A stretch of DNA of 64,000 nt from DASRAU01 sp035638075 (GCA_035638075.1 DASRAU010000015.1:186001-250000); one strand, 5' to 3'. Shown: positions 17,505 through 25,180, counted from the first letter of the stretch. Program-made: numbers and translations. The notes: generated by a model from the letters alone, not told the origin.

Positions 17505-18562
17505 GCGGCGCGATCGCCCCTCCGGGCCGCCGCATCAAGGGCATCGGGCTCATCTCCGGCGGGCTCGACAGCACGCTGGCGGCGCGGGTCCTCCTCGAGC
17601 AGGGGATCGACGTCGTCGGGCTGCACTTCTCGACCGGCTTCTGCATGAACGATCACCGCCGCGCCCTGGCGCGTCCCGACGAGGATCCGAAGCGCATGCG
17701 CAACGAGGGGCTGCGCGCCGGCGCCGATCTCGGCATCCCGATCGAGGTCCTCGACGCGGGGGAAGCCTACCTGCGCATGGTTCTCAAGCCCCGGCACGGC
17801 TACGGCCGCTTCGCGAATCCCTGCATCGACTGCCGCATCTTCATGATCCACGGCGCCGCCGACTACATGCGCGAGCACGGCGGCGACTTCGTCTTCACCG
17901 GCGAGGTTCTCGGCCAGCGCCCGATGTCGCAGCACATGCAGTCGTTGAAACTGATCGAGAAGGAGTGCGGCATCGAGGGGTTCCTGCTGCGGCCGCTGTC
18001 GGCGCAGCACCTCCCGGAGACCGAGGTGGAGCGCCGCGGCTGGGTCGACCGGGGAGGTCTTCTCGGGATCAGCGGCCGTTCGCGCAAGGAGCAGATGGCG
18101 CTGTCCGAGCGCTGGAACCTGAGCGATTTCCCGCAGCCGTCCGGCGGCTGCTGCTTCCTCGCGGACGAGAACTTCGCGCGCCGTTTCCACGACAAGCGGA
18201 CGCACGCCGATCCCACCAGCATCCGCAAGGAGGAGATGATTCTCCTGAAGGTCGGGCGGCACTTCCGGCTGGCGCCGGGGGTCAAGATCATCGTGGCGCG
18301 CGATGCCTCGGAGAATGAGTTCCTGTCGCGCTACGAGGCGGAGGGCTGGCGGTTCGAGGCGCTCGACTGCGGCAGCCCCATCACCATCGTCGAAGGGGAT
18401 CCGGACGAGGAGATGCGCCGGCTCATTGCCTCGATCACGGCGCGCTACTCCGATCGCCGCGGCCAGCCGCTGGTCGAGGTGGCGGCGCGCCACCAGGGTC
18501 GCGAGGAGCGGCTCACGGTCCCGCCGGTCGCCGACGCCGCCCTCGAAGCCTGGCGCCTCTAG
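17501..18562 (+). CDS. PP-loop ATP pyrophosphatase, MnmA/ThiI-related tRNA thiolation protein
   Basis: A 353-aa protein with the PP-loop SGGLDSTLAA near the N-terminus, a Cys-x2-Cys (NPCIDCR), TGEVLGQRPMSQHMQSL, LLRPLSAQHLPETEVE, GRSRKEQM and the Gly-Gly-Cys-Cys segment PSGGCCFLADENF. These features fit enzymes that adenylate tRNA uridine and exchange oxygen for sulfur. It lacks the THUMP domain of ThiI and differs from classical MnmA, so which uridine it modifies is open. ATG at 17501 overlaps the tusA stop, supporting TusA as sulfur donor. The last 120 residues form a separate C-terminal domain. Confidence 0.8.
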   Translation: MSGAIAPPGRRIKGIGLISGGLDSTLAARVLLEQGIDVVGLHFSTGFCMNDHRRALARPDEDPKRMRNEGLRAGADLGIPIEVLDAGEAYLRMVLKPRHGYGRFANPCIDCRIFMIHGAADYMREHGGDFVFTGEVLGQRPMSQHMQSLKLIEKECGIEGFLLRPLSAQHLPETEVERRGWVDRGGLLGISGRSRKEQMALSERWNLSDFPQPSGGCCFLADENFARRFHDKRTHADPTSIRKEEMILLKVGRHFRLAPGVKIIVARDASENEFLSRYEAEGWRFEALDCGSPITIVEGDPDEEMRRLIASITARYSDRRGQPLVEVAARHQGREERLTVPPVADAALEAWRL

Positions 18563-18618
18563 TCCCCTGCGGGCTGGACCGGGGCCCGGTTGCCCTGTGC
18601 TAAACTCCACGGCTCCGT

Positions 18619-18693
18619 GGGCCGTTAACTCAGCGGGAGAGTGCTATCCTCACACGGTAGAAGTCGCAGGTTCAAATCCTGCACGGCCCACCA
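18619..18693 (+). tRNA. tRNA-Val(CAC)
   Basis: Cloverleaf drawn by hand: a 7-bp acceptor stem GGGCCGT/ACGGCCC, D-arm ACTC/GAGT, anticodon stem CTATC/GGTAG with loop CTCACAC giving anticodon CAC, and T-arm GCAGG/CCTGC with loop TTCAAAT. The 3' CCA is encoded. It lies 43 bp upstream of tRNA-Ala in the same direction. Confidence 0.95.
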
Positions 18694-18736
18694 ACGCTCC
18701 ACTCGTTTCGTTCGGTTCGGTCTCAGGCAGGATCGT

Positions 18737-18812
<76 letters not shown>

Positions 18813-18826
18813 TTCTTTTCTATCAC

Positions 18827-19855
18827 TTAGCCCACGTCTGAATCACGGCTCTCCGCCTCGGTGTCCACCGGGGTGTCCACATAGCGATCCAAAACCTCAA
18901 CGGCTTCGGTACGGTGGGCGGGGGACAGGTGCGCGTAACGGAGGGTCATGGCGAGGCTCTTATGCCCCAGGAGGTCACGGACGGTGTTGAGGTCCACTCC
19001 TGACATGACGAGATGCGATGCGAAGGTGTGCCGGAGGTCATGGAAGGTGAAATCTTCGATTCCTGCCGCCTTGCAGGCCCTAGCGAACGACTTCTGAACG
19101 TGAGTGATGGCGAACACCCTCTCAGACCCGATCTGGCGGGGAAGGCTCCGGAGGGTAGACCGGACGCTGGCGTTCAGGGGGACTTCGCGTGCCTCGCCGT
19201 TCTTGCTCTCACGGACGTAGATCAGGCGGTTCCGGAGGTCAACGTCCGTCCACCGAAGAGAGAGGATTTCACCCCTTCTGAGTCCCGTATGCCGCGCCAC
19301 AAGCACGATAGGCTTGAGGTTGTCGGAGCATTTCGCCAGCAAGCTTTCGAACTGCCCCTGGGTGATGTATCGCTTGCGCTGGTTGTTCAAGCGGAATTTC
19401 CGGATGCCCCTTGCCGGGCTGTCAGTCAGCTTCCCCCATTCCACAGCCTTCCCGAAGAGGGTCTTCAAGCACTCTAGCTCGCGGTTGACGGTGCCGTGGG
19501 AAACCTGCTCGCTCCGTTCCGCTCGCCAAGCCTCGATGTGCTGAGAGGTCACGTCGGAAAGTAGGCGAGGCCCCCATCGTTCGGAGAATCGCGCCACGAT
19601 GTAATCATCCCGGTCCTTCGAACGCTTGACGGCAGAGTGGACGCGAAGGAACTGCTCCGAGAATTCCTTGAAGGTCGTTCTATCGATCAGACGACGGTCA
19701 AGGAACTTGCCTTCCGCGATTTCTACCTTCCGCTTCTGCAAGACCGTGCGCGCAAGCTGCTTGCTTGGACCGATCTTCTCCCGCTTCCTGGGGCCTCGCC
19801 GTCCGTTGATTCGGTAGTCGATCCACCAACTGCCGTCTCTGTAGAAGATGGCCAT
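18827..19855 (-). CDS. Tyrosine recombinase (integrase) of the element
   Basis: A 342-aa phage-type integrase that would recombine the tRNA-Ala att sites. The N-terminal arm-binding-like segment begins MAIFYRDGSWWIDYRI, a SAM-like core-binding domain lies around residues 65-150, and the catalytic domain shows Arg in RHTGLRRGEIL, HDLRHTFASHL, His in LLGHKS and the nucleophile Tyr in LRYAHLS, so the R-H-R-H-Y set looks complete. ATG at 19855 is preceded by AGGGGG at good spacing; the open frame extends 20 codons further up without such a site. The gene ends 15 bp from the tRNA, the usual arrangement. Its base use is less GC-rich than the flanks. Confidence 0.95.
   Translation of the reverse strand: MAIFYRDGSWWIDYRINGRRGPRKREKIGPSKQLARTVLQKRKVEIAEGKFLDRRLIDRTTFKEFSEQFLRVHSAVKRSKDRDDYIVARFSERWGPRLLSDVTSQHIEAWRAERSEQVSHGTVNRELECLKTLFGKAVEWGKLTDSPARGIRKFRLNNQRKRYITQGQFESLLAKCSDNLKPIVLVARHTGLRRGEILSLRWTDVDLRNRLIYVRESKNGEAREVPLNASVRSTLRSLPRQIGSERVFAITHVQKSFARACKAAGIEDFTFHDLRHTFASHLVMSGVDLNTVRDLLGHKSLAMTLRYAHLSPAHRTEAVEVLDRYVDTPVDTEAESRDSDVG
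18861..18880 (+). repeat. Left copy of a paired GTCCAC motif, possible integrase arm site
   Basis: GTGTCCACCGGGGTGTCCAC contains two TGTCCAC units in direct orientation. An 18-of-20 match lies at 24855-24874 near the other end of the element. The left copy is inside the integrase 3' coding region, about 50 bp from the core repeat. Confidence 0.45.
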
Positions 19856-19871
19856 GATGCCCCCTTGAAAC

Positions 19872-20054
19872 CTAGCGGTCCTTGTGTGACGCGCTCGCTC
19901 TCTTCTCTCTCGCACGCCGTTCTACCGCGTCAGCTATGAGTCCACGAATCCACTCAGAAAGGCCAACGCCGCGTCGATCTGCTTCGTGCTGAGCCTTGGC
20001 AAGTAGCAACCTGCTGAGTCGCAAATTTAGCTTGGCTTCGTTCATGGGAACCAT
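19872..20054 (-). CDS. Ribbon-helix-helix DNA-binding protein
   Basis: A 60-aa protein. The strand KLNLRLSRLLLAKAQHEADRRG followed by VGLSEWIRGLIADAVERR fits the Arc/MetJ/CopG-type RHH fold: beta strand, helix, S-x-W turn, helix. It is a dimeric repressor by family. It lies 16 bp upstream of the integrase gene on the same strand and probably controls it. The start may be ATG 20054 or ATG 20045; a palindrome covers both. Confidence 0.72.
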   Translation of the reverse strand: MVPMNEAKLNLRLSRLLLAKAQHEADRRGVGLSEWIRGLIADAVERRAREKRASASHKDR

Positions 20055-20055
20055 G
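20043..20055. promoter_or_regulatory. 13-bp palindrome over the RHH start codons, possible operator
   Basis: CATGGGAACCATG has 5-bp perfect arms around GAA and spans both candidate ATG codons of the RHH gene. RHH proteins often bind short palindromes at their own promoters. It could also be a by-product of the M-V-P-M codons. Confidence 0.3.
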
Positions 20056-20223
20056 TACTACGGGCGCCATACACTGTCAAGCGAAGAAAGGAGCTTGGGC
20101 TAGATGGTGGAATCTCTTGTCCACGCGGACGGACTATCACCGGGGGGCCCTCCCCCATTCCTAGAACACGAAAGAGGTTAGAGCCGCGCGAAATTTTGCG
20201 AATCTCTAGGCAACGTGCCGTCA

Positions 20224-20252
20224 TTGACACGCCATTAGCAACGTCGTAGCCT
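20224..20252 (+). promoter_or_regulatory. Putative sigma70-type promoter for the plus-strand cargo genes
   Basis: A perfect -35 TTGACA at 20224-20229 is followed by a 17-base spacer and a weak -10 TAGCCT at 20247-20252. It faces the three plus-strand cargo genes and lies in the roughly 200-290 bp gap between the minus-strand RHH gene and the first cargo gene, in which I see no other gene. Confidence 0.4.
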
Positions 20253-20342
20253 TTGCGAATGGTCCAACCATCGGGGTCCGTTACCGAAATCCTCCGATAC
20301 CACTTGCGCTTATTCAGATCCGCTTGGCCTGCCATATGGGCG

Positions 20343-21041
20343 ATGGAATCGCGAAGACAGACGCTGTTCACGCTCGCGACGCTCATCCTAGGTGGTGCAG
20401 CGGTGAACTATGTTCCGAACGTTCCCTTGTGGGCTGTCATTCTCGGCGGAACTGTTGTTGCGGCGCTGTGGGCCTGGATGAAGTCGAACTACACGGAAAT
20501 CGCGAAGATTAGAGCTGAGAGAGATGTGGCGACACAAGAGCAAGAGGGACTTCGAAAGAAACTGAAAGAGGCTAACGATGCTGGAGACGAATTACTAAGG
20601 ATTACGAAGCTACTCGTTCCCTATAAGCAACGATGCGATGAATGGGACGCGATTCAGGAGAAGGACGAGAAGCTCTTCCCATTTCAGCAGCTAGATCGTG
20701 AGATCGGAGTCATGCTTATCGAGCTTCGCGATCTGGCATACATCAAGCCGGAGAAGGCCTCCTCGCTTGGAATTGATGTGAGCCTCAGGAATGCCTACAT
20801 GAGAGCAATAGATAGGCAACCACGAAGGTCGCCGGAACAGATAGCTTCTATCTATGGCCTAACCCACGCGGCGAAAGTATTGGAACTCAAGGCCCGGCTT
20901 GAGGCAATCGGCCTGACAAGTCGTGAGCTTGAAGCTGCCTGCACGCACGAGCCACGAACTCCCGAGACCGTTCTTAGAGTTGCCGAGGCCCTAGAGGGCC
21001 TGAGAATTAGGCTTAGCCCAATGACGCAGGCGATGGACTAG
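20343..21041 (+). CDS. Two-TM protein with coiled-coil cytoplasmic region, element cargo
   Basis: 232 aa from ATG 20343. Two hydrophobic helices, TLATLILGGAAVNYV and PLWAVILGGTVVAALWAW, form an N-terminal hairpin. Next come a charged coiled coil (KIRAERDVATQEQEGLRKKLKEAND) and an alpha-helical C-terminal domain of about 130 residues that I do not recognise. TTG 20253 or ATG 20259 would add an N-terminal stretch, but they sit on top of the putative -10, so the ATG after a leader is preferred. Base composition is clearly lower in GC than the host genes. A membrane hairpin plus cytosolic domain is common in effector-type defence proteins; this is a loose parallel only. Confidence 0.65.
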   Translation: MESRRQTLFTLATLILGGAAVNYVPNVPLWAVILGGTVVAALWAWMKSNYTEIAKIRAERDVATQEQEGLRKKLKEANDAGDELLRITKLLVPYKQRCDEWDAIQEKDEKLFPFQQLDREIGVMLIELRDLAYIKPEKASSLGIDVSLRNAYMRAIDRQPRRSPEQIASIYGLTHAAKVLELKARLEAIGLTSRELEAACTHEPRTPETVLRVAEALEGLRIRLSPMTQAMD

Positions 21042-21093
21042 GGCCGTGTCTGTTGGTCCAGGGAGAATGTCCATCAGGGAATAGGGGGGGGCA

Positions 21094-21471
21094 ATGACCA
21101 CACGAATGTGCCGAGGCCTGGTGTTCGTCTTTGCTCTGCTGTCGGGCGGCACTTGGTTGGCAAGGGCTCAACCGCGGGTTAGTGGTGAAGACGCCAGGGG
21201 TTGGACGTTTATGGGTATGGCGGCCGATCCCAGGCCGGAGGCACAAGATGCCGCCTACGTGGATGCATGGGCTGAAGGATTCGAGTTCGCGAGTAGATAT
21301 CCGGACATAGCAGCAAAGGTGTGCTTCCCTCCCGGTAAGTTGAAAGGCGACGTTGTCATGGTGGCGCTACGAAAGTGGGTTGAACGAAACCCCGACTGGG
21401 AGAAGAATCCGCGAAAGGCCGTATCCGACGCGCTTTCGGGTTCCTTTCCATGCGGAAAAAGCGGAGTGTAG
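21094..21471 (+). CDS. Secreted Rap1a/Tai-like small protein, element cargo
   Basis: A 125-aa protein with a signal peptide (LVFVFALLSGGTWLARA). The mature part contains GFEFASRYPDI then KVCFPPGKLKGDVVMVALRK, WVERNPDW and a terminal ALSGSFPCG. This spacing of a Cys-x-Pro segment, a valine-rich helix, a x-HP-like turn and a final FPC matches the Rap1a/Tai family, which includes periplasmic immunity proteins of type VI secretion effectors. A strong AGGGGGGGG precedes ATG 21094. No matching toxin or T6SS gene is visible, so an immunity role is unproven. Confidence 0.7.
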   Translation: MTTRMCRGLVFVFALLSGGTWLARAQPRVSGEDARGWTFMGMAADPRPEAQDAAYVDAWAEGFEFASRYPDIAAKVCFPPGKLKGDVVMVALRKWVERNPDWEKNPRKAVSDALSGSFPCGKSGV

Positions 21472-21498
21472 GCGAATCGCTTCCGTGGAGACCATGTG

Positions 21499-22020
21499 AT
21501 GGCAACCGATTGCCCCAAGTGCGGATTGATCAACGTGGAGTCCGCCAGTACTTGTGACTGCGGGCAGTCGTTGTTGGCCACAGACCGTCCTCCGCTCCCA
21601 CCGGTCGTGAGGAAAAACCGATTACGCTCTTCGGCGGAACCTGATGTCATGGGTATAACGCGGGAGAGTCGTCAGAAGAGGAAACCGAACACTCTTCTCT
21701 CGGTGAGCCTTGCGATAGCGGCCCTCTCGGTTGGGTACTACTTCACAATAGCGCTCCCATCGCATAATCAGGCAATGCTTGCTCTTGAGCGCGAGAGACG
21801 GCTCGACGAAAGGTTAGAGAAATCCGCCGATAAGCGGACATCGTATTACAGGCAAGAGTGCATGGATCGTGCAGAGGAACACTACTGGGAGTACATCAAG
21901 TTGAACGGGACTGAGGTGCCGGGGAAAAAGGGAGTGTATCAGGCACCTGGACATATTTGGGACGCTGCCCGGAAAGATAAGGACAGCGCATTCGCAGAAT
22001 GCCAACGACGTTGGAAATAG
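21499..22020 (+). CDS. Zinc-ribbon single-TM protein, element cargo
   Basis: A 173-aa protein opening with MATDCPKCGLINVESASTCDCG, a zinc-ribbon with Cys-x2-Cys and a second Cys-x-Cys. A basic linker, one TM helix (LLSVSLAIAALSVGYYFTIAL) and a highly charged C-terminal part with DERLEKSADKRTSYYRQEC and two further Cys follow. I do not recognise a family for the C-terminal region. It follows the Rap1a-like gene by 27 bp on the same strand and is probably co-transcribed. GTG at 21496 is an in-frame alternative start. Confidence 0.65.
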   Translation: MATDCPKCGLINVESASTCDCGQSLLATDRPPLPPVVRKNRLRSSAEPDVMGITRESRQKRKPNTLLSVSLAIAALSVGYYFTIALPSHNQAMLALERERRLDERLEKSADKRTSYYRQECMDRAEEHYWEYIKLNGTEVPGKKGVYQAPGHIWDAARKDKDSAFAECQRRWK

Positions 22021-22164
22021 GTGGCACCGAAAGCAACGCTCTGGCCCTTGCAACTCCGCTGTGAACAAGGCCCTACCCGCGACCTAGCGCGACGAATCGT
22101 CTCCCGTCCCGAGCAAGTTGAACAGCAGGCATCCAAGTACAGGAAAGAGAAACCGTCCTAAGGT

Positions 22165-22998
22165 TCATCGCACGTTCCAGGTCCCGCTAGCCCTGAGCGC
22201 CGGGAATCCCGAACGATAAAGAACCTTGGAATAGGCAGACGACTTGCTTCTGTCATGGAGCCAATTCACATAAGCCTCAAGCGATGGATAAGAAATGCAA
22301 TAAGCGCCGTGCGCGGCTCCTGCCAACAGCCGCTCCAAGGGAGCACTCACGGGACGATTGGCGCATCGCCCCCAAACTTCCCTGAAGGTTTCGAAAGCCA
22401 GAAGATCCGCTGCCTGTAAGGGGAGACACTTCTTGCTGTCATCCGTGGCGGGTGTCGTTATCTTGGAAGCAAGATCAGGCGGAATAGTCCTAAGTGCGAA
22501 TTCCCAATTCTTAGCGACTGCCTCAGAGAACTTGCAACGCTTATCGACGACCGTGCGGATCTTTGTAATCTCGCTATGCCTCGTGACTATGGGGAGAAGG
22601 TTTAGGAAGCATGTGCCGAGGCTAATTCCGTAGCCAGCCGTCAGGACTTGTCTCCGGTATTTCGGACTGCGCCGGTCGCCCGGATCTGCCTTCCCTGGTA
22701 TACAGAAAGCGGTAGCTATTCCGACTAGGCCGGGAGGATCGATGATGTGCGAAATTAGTTCATCTCTTAGATCCTCGCGCTCTGTTCTTGTCCAGCCCTT
22801 CCCGCGCGCGAATTCCTTTTGCCCGTGAAAGCAGTCGCCGGCCGAAAACTCGGCAATAGGATGGGGGGAGTCGTCTATAACCTTCCGCCATGCTGGGGTG
22901 AACACTCCGTCCCAATAGTCGTCGCTGGCCACATATCCCGCAACGACGTGGACTTGCTCATCAAAGCTTTCGTCGAAGTAGCAAGTTAGGGCAACCAT
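22165..22998 (-). CDS. DUF3800-family protein, element cargo
   Basis: A 277-aa protein with acidic N-terminal motif LTCYFDESFDEQVHVVAGYV and the late LPLQAADLLAFETFREVWGR, both typical of DUF3800, an RNase H-like fold predicted to have a metal-dependent active site. Members are common on phages and mobile elements, but their biochemical role is not known to me. The N-terminal Asp/Glu and the late Asp are kept, so the site looks intact. It converges with the plus-strand cargo genes, leaving 144 bp between stops. Confidence 0.8.
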   Translation of the reverse strand: MVALTCYFDESFDEQVHVVAGYVASDDYWDGVFTPAWRKVIDDSPHPIAEFSAGDCFHGQKEFARGKGWTRTEREDLRDELISHIIDPPGLVGIATAFCIPGKADPGDRRSPKYRRQVLTAGYGISLGTCFLNLLPIVTRHSEITKIRTVVDKRCKFSEAVAKNWEFALRTIPPDLASKITTPATDDSKKCLPLQAADLLAFETFREVWGRCANRPVSAPLERLLAGAAHGAYCISYPSLEAYVNWLHDRSKSSAYSKVLYRSGFPALRASGTWNVR

Positions 22999-23154
22999 AG
23001 CCGGAAGCGGCTCCCGAGGTATAGGGATAGAACGGCTCGCGCAATGGGCGAAGGCAAGGCTATTATTGCTTGAGCGAAGCGTTGCGCGGTCTAGTGAATT
23101 CGGCGTGAGCCAGCGAACACGACCTCAACCCGTCCCTGTGGAGGCTCGTTGCAG

Positions 23155-23198
23155 GTATCAAGTCTCACCCCCTAAGAGGGGGTGGAGACTTCTGATAC
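23155..23198. repeat. Imperfect 44-bp inverted repeat directly after the RepA-like gene
   Basis: Arms starting GTATCAAGTCTCACCCCCT and ending in the near-complement AGGGGGTGGAGACTT with outer TGATAC form a stem of about 19 bp around a 3-base loop. It begins two bases or fewer beyond the RepA-like stop. It could be a terminator, though no T-run follows, or part of a replication origin. The 156 bp between it and the DUF3800 start hold no gene I can see. Confidence 0.6.
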
Positions 23199-24275
23199 TC
23201 ATGCAGCCGTTGCCTCGGGGTCGCGTGTCAAGGGCTCGCCTGAAACCTCTGATACCTGACACTTATTCCAAGCGCGGACGGCTGTAGCTCGTGAAAGACC
23301 TGCCTTAATAACTTCCTCGATGGCACCTGTAAACGTAAGGCTTGGCGTCTGGGCCGTCGCGCTTCGGATAATCTCTTCCGCGCGCTCCACGCCTCGCGCT
23401 GACCTGCGCGCTACAAGGTTTTCAACCTGGGTGACGGGCTCAAACCTCAGGCCACCGTTAGCAGTGTCTTGCAGCCGCACGCGGAACGGTTCATCCGAGG
23501 TCTCTGCGAGCCTGGATGCTGCAACGTAGATTTCTACTACCTGACTATCCTTCCCGCGTCTATTCTGAAGGTGCAGGTGCACGTCAGCCGCCGCGAGCTT
23601 TTCCCATGATCCACGGATTTGCTCCTTGTTCGCTCGCCGCCCGTGACCGTGCGACGGCTTCGGCGGGTGATCGAGCACTAATACGCCGCAACCCAGCTCA
23701 TCCCGCAACGGAAGAAGCGCTCCACTAGCCAGTTCGGCCATTTGCTTAGGAACGTTTTCGTCCAGGCCATGGACGCGAACGAATGAGTCGATGATCACCC
23801 ATGTAGCACCGTAATCTTTGGCCTTCGCGAGAAGCCGTTGAGCGTGCTGTGCGTTTTCCAGGCGCACTATGGATTCCGGACCCATAAAGCGGACGCGCTG
23901 TACGGCAGCCTCCGGCTCAACCCCATAACCCCGACAGAGCTTGACGAAACGTCCTGGAATTTGTGCCGTTGACTCGGCTTCCACGAACAGGATGCGGTGA
24001 TCGCCGTCCGTTTCCAATCCCGCGAACGGCCGCTCAAGGGCAAGTGCAATCGCCCAATCCAACGCGAGCCATGTCTTGAATCCCTTTGGTTCGCCGGTCA
24101 TGTACGTCAGACTTCCCCTAGCAAGCAGGGGGGCGAGATCGAACGGAACCGGCGGAACGCCGTTCTTGATCATCGATAACAGATCTAAATCGATGAATAT
24201 TCGGGGGGCGGGATTAGCTTCGCTTGTCGCACTGCTGGAGTGGTTTCCAAAATTACGGGCCGGTTCTGTTTCCAC
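23199..24275 (-). CDS. RepA-like RecA-fold ATPase (AAA_25 type replication helicase)
   Basis: A 358-aa protein with Walker A MTGEPKGFKTWLALDWA (residues 60-76), a Walker B-like strand ATWVIIDSFVRVHG and GCGVLVLDHPPKP, the arrangement of hexameric RepA helicases and related phage or integrative-element ATPases. The C-terminal 70 residues look like a winged-helix or helical DNA-binding part. It probably drives replication of the excised element. GTG at 24275 is the start used; the last codons overlap TGATAC-type repeats. Host-like genes of this kind do not occur elsewhere in the window. Confidence 0.85.
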   Translation of the reverse strand: METEPARNFGNHSSSATSEANPAPRIFIDLDLLSMIKNGVPPVPFDLAPLLARGSLTYMTGEPKGFKTWLALDWAIALALERPFAGLETDGDHRILFVEAESTAQIPGRFVKLCRGYGVEPEAAVQRVRFMGPESIVRLENAQHAQRLLAKAKDYGATWVIIDSFVRVHGLDENVPKQMAELASGALLPLRDELGCGVLVLDHPPKPSHGHGRRANKEQIRGSWEKLAAADVHLHLQNRRGKDSQVVEIYVAASRLAETSDEPFRVRLQDTANGGLRFEPVTQVENLVARRSARGVERAEEIIRSATAQTPSLTFTGAIEEVIKAGLSRATAVRAWNKCQVSEVSGEPLTRDPEATAA

Positions 24276-24543
24276 TGTTCGCTGAATCTCCGTTCGTTAG
24301 CGGGTCGTTGAGGATGAGGCGGAAGGTGAATCCCGTCCGCCAGGAAGCGGCTGATACAACACGGCAAAGCGACTTGAAGGTCATTCCATCCCTCCCTAGT
24401 AGTCGTCCCGTTCCCACTCGGCTGTAAAGGCAGAGTGTCTGTTCGGTTCCCGCTACGGGCAACGCCCTCACGGTTGCGGCTTCATCGGCAGCGATGGCCT
24501 TGGTCAAGGCTTGAACGATAGCTGTCAGTTCCGGCGCGGTCAT
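24253..24543 (-). CDS. Small ORF upstream of and overlapping the RepA-like gene, unrecognised
   Basis: A 96-aa frame starting MTAPELTAIVQALTKAIAADE. Its N-terminal helix resembles the start of many small excisionase-type HTH proteins, but the rest does not form a recognisable helix-turn-helix. It overlaps the RepA-like start by 23 bp on the same strand. No clear ribosome binding site precedes it. It may be real, frameshifted or spurious. Confidence 0.35.
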   Translation of the reverse strand: MTAPELTAIVQALTKAIAADEAATVRALPVAGTEQTLCLYSRVGTGRLLGRDGMTFKSLCRVVSAASWRTGFTFRLILNDPLTNGDSANSGNRTGP

Positions 24544-24854
24544 CCGGCGGTTTTCACCCAGTCAATAGTGGAGTTTTGATAGTGCAGGGATGCCCTGGAA
24601 ACTGGGGGCAACCCATTGAATCTACGACTACTTACAATATAGTGTCCGGTCGGATCATCCGCAAGGATTTCGGCAGAAAATCGGACATAAAAGATCCGTG
24701 CCAAAACCCCCCGGTGAGAATAGCGCTCCTAAATAGGATGGCGCTCGGAGGGATCGGCAACCAGCGATGGCGCGGGACAGGTTCCTTGGAGCAACACCCG
24801 AGCGTCTAAGGATTCGTCCCTGCGCGGTCTGGTTGACCACCTAGCAAGGTTTCA
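24544..24854. other. Non-coding right arm of the element
   Basis: I see no credible gene in this stretch: short frames on both strands lack start signals and family resemblance. Composition is AT-rich relative to the flanks. It leads into the paired GTCCAC repeat and the right attachment core. Confidence 0.5.
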
Positions 24855-24874
24855 GAGTCCACCTGGGTGTCCAC
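24855..24874 (+). repeat. Right copy of the paired GTCCAC motif
   Basis: GAGTCCACCTGGGTGTCCAC matches 18 of 20 bases of 18861-18880 in the same orientation. Read on the minus strand it encodes YVDTQVDSE, close to the integrase C-terminal YVDTPVDTE, so a remnant of another integrase is an alternative explanation. Confidence 0.45.
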
Positions 24875-24997
24875 GTATGCGTTGACGTGCCGAGGTTCAG
24901 GTACCGTTCTGGGGAGCAGGTCGGCACCGATACCACGAAATAAAAAGAGTTCGCCATCGGGCGAGATGCCCGTGCAACCTCGGTCAGCATCCAGATG

Positions 24998-25045
24998 GCG
25001 TTCGCAACGCGGAGGTCGAGGGTTCGATCCCCTTGCCGTCCACCA
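24998..25045 (+). repeat. attR core: 48-bp copy of the tRNA-Ala 3' part
   Basis: Exact copy of 18765-18812 including half the anticodon arm, T-arm, acceptor and CCA. There is no D-arm or 5' acceptor strand here, so it is not a functional tRNA gene. GC-rich host sequence resumes immediately downstream. Confidence 0.93.
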
Positions 25046-25180
25046 CCCGCCTCCCCCCTTTTTCCCCGGTTCACCAGCCGCCGGGCGACCCCGAAAAATT
25101 TTTCCAGTGGAGCGGGCCCGCGCCTCTTGACGACGCGGCGGGAGGGGCGTAGATCTGCTGCGACCACTTCATCGCAGGAG

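Noticed and set aside
20042..20386. 114-codon minus-strand frame upstream of the RHH gene
   Set aside because: It overlaps the putative promoter and first cargo gene on the other strand, has no family resemblance and no start signal.
22165..22998. DUF3800 protein as a transposase
   Set aside because: It has an RNase H-like pattern but no terminal inverted repeats or target duplications around it, and the family signature is DUF3800.
24655..24840. 61-codon minus-strand frame in the right arm
   Set aside because: Random-looking composition, no ribosome binding site, no relation to known excisionases.
24998..25045. A second tRNA-Ala gene
   Set aside because: Only the 3' 48 bases are present; there is no D-arm or 5' acceptor strand, so it is the attachment copy.
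25046..25100. Rho-independent terminator after attR
   Set aside because: There is a C-rich run with TTTTT but no convincing stem before it.
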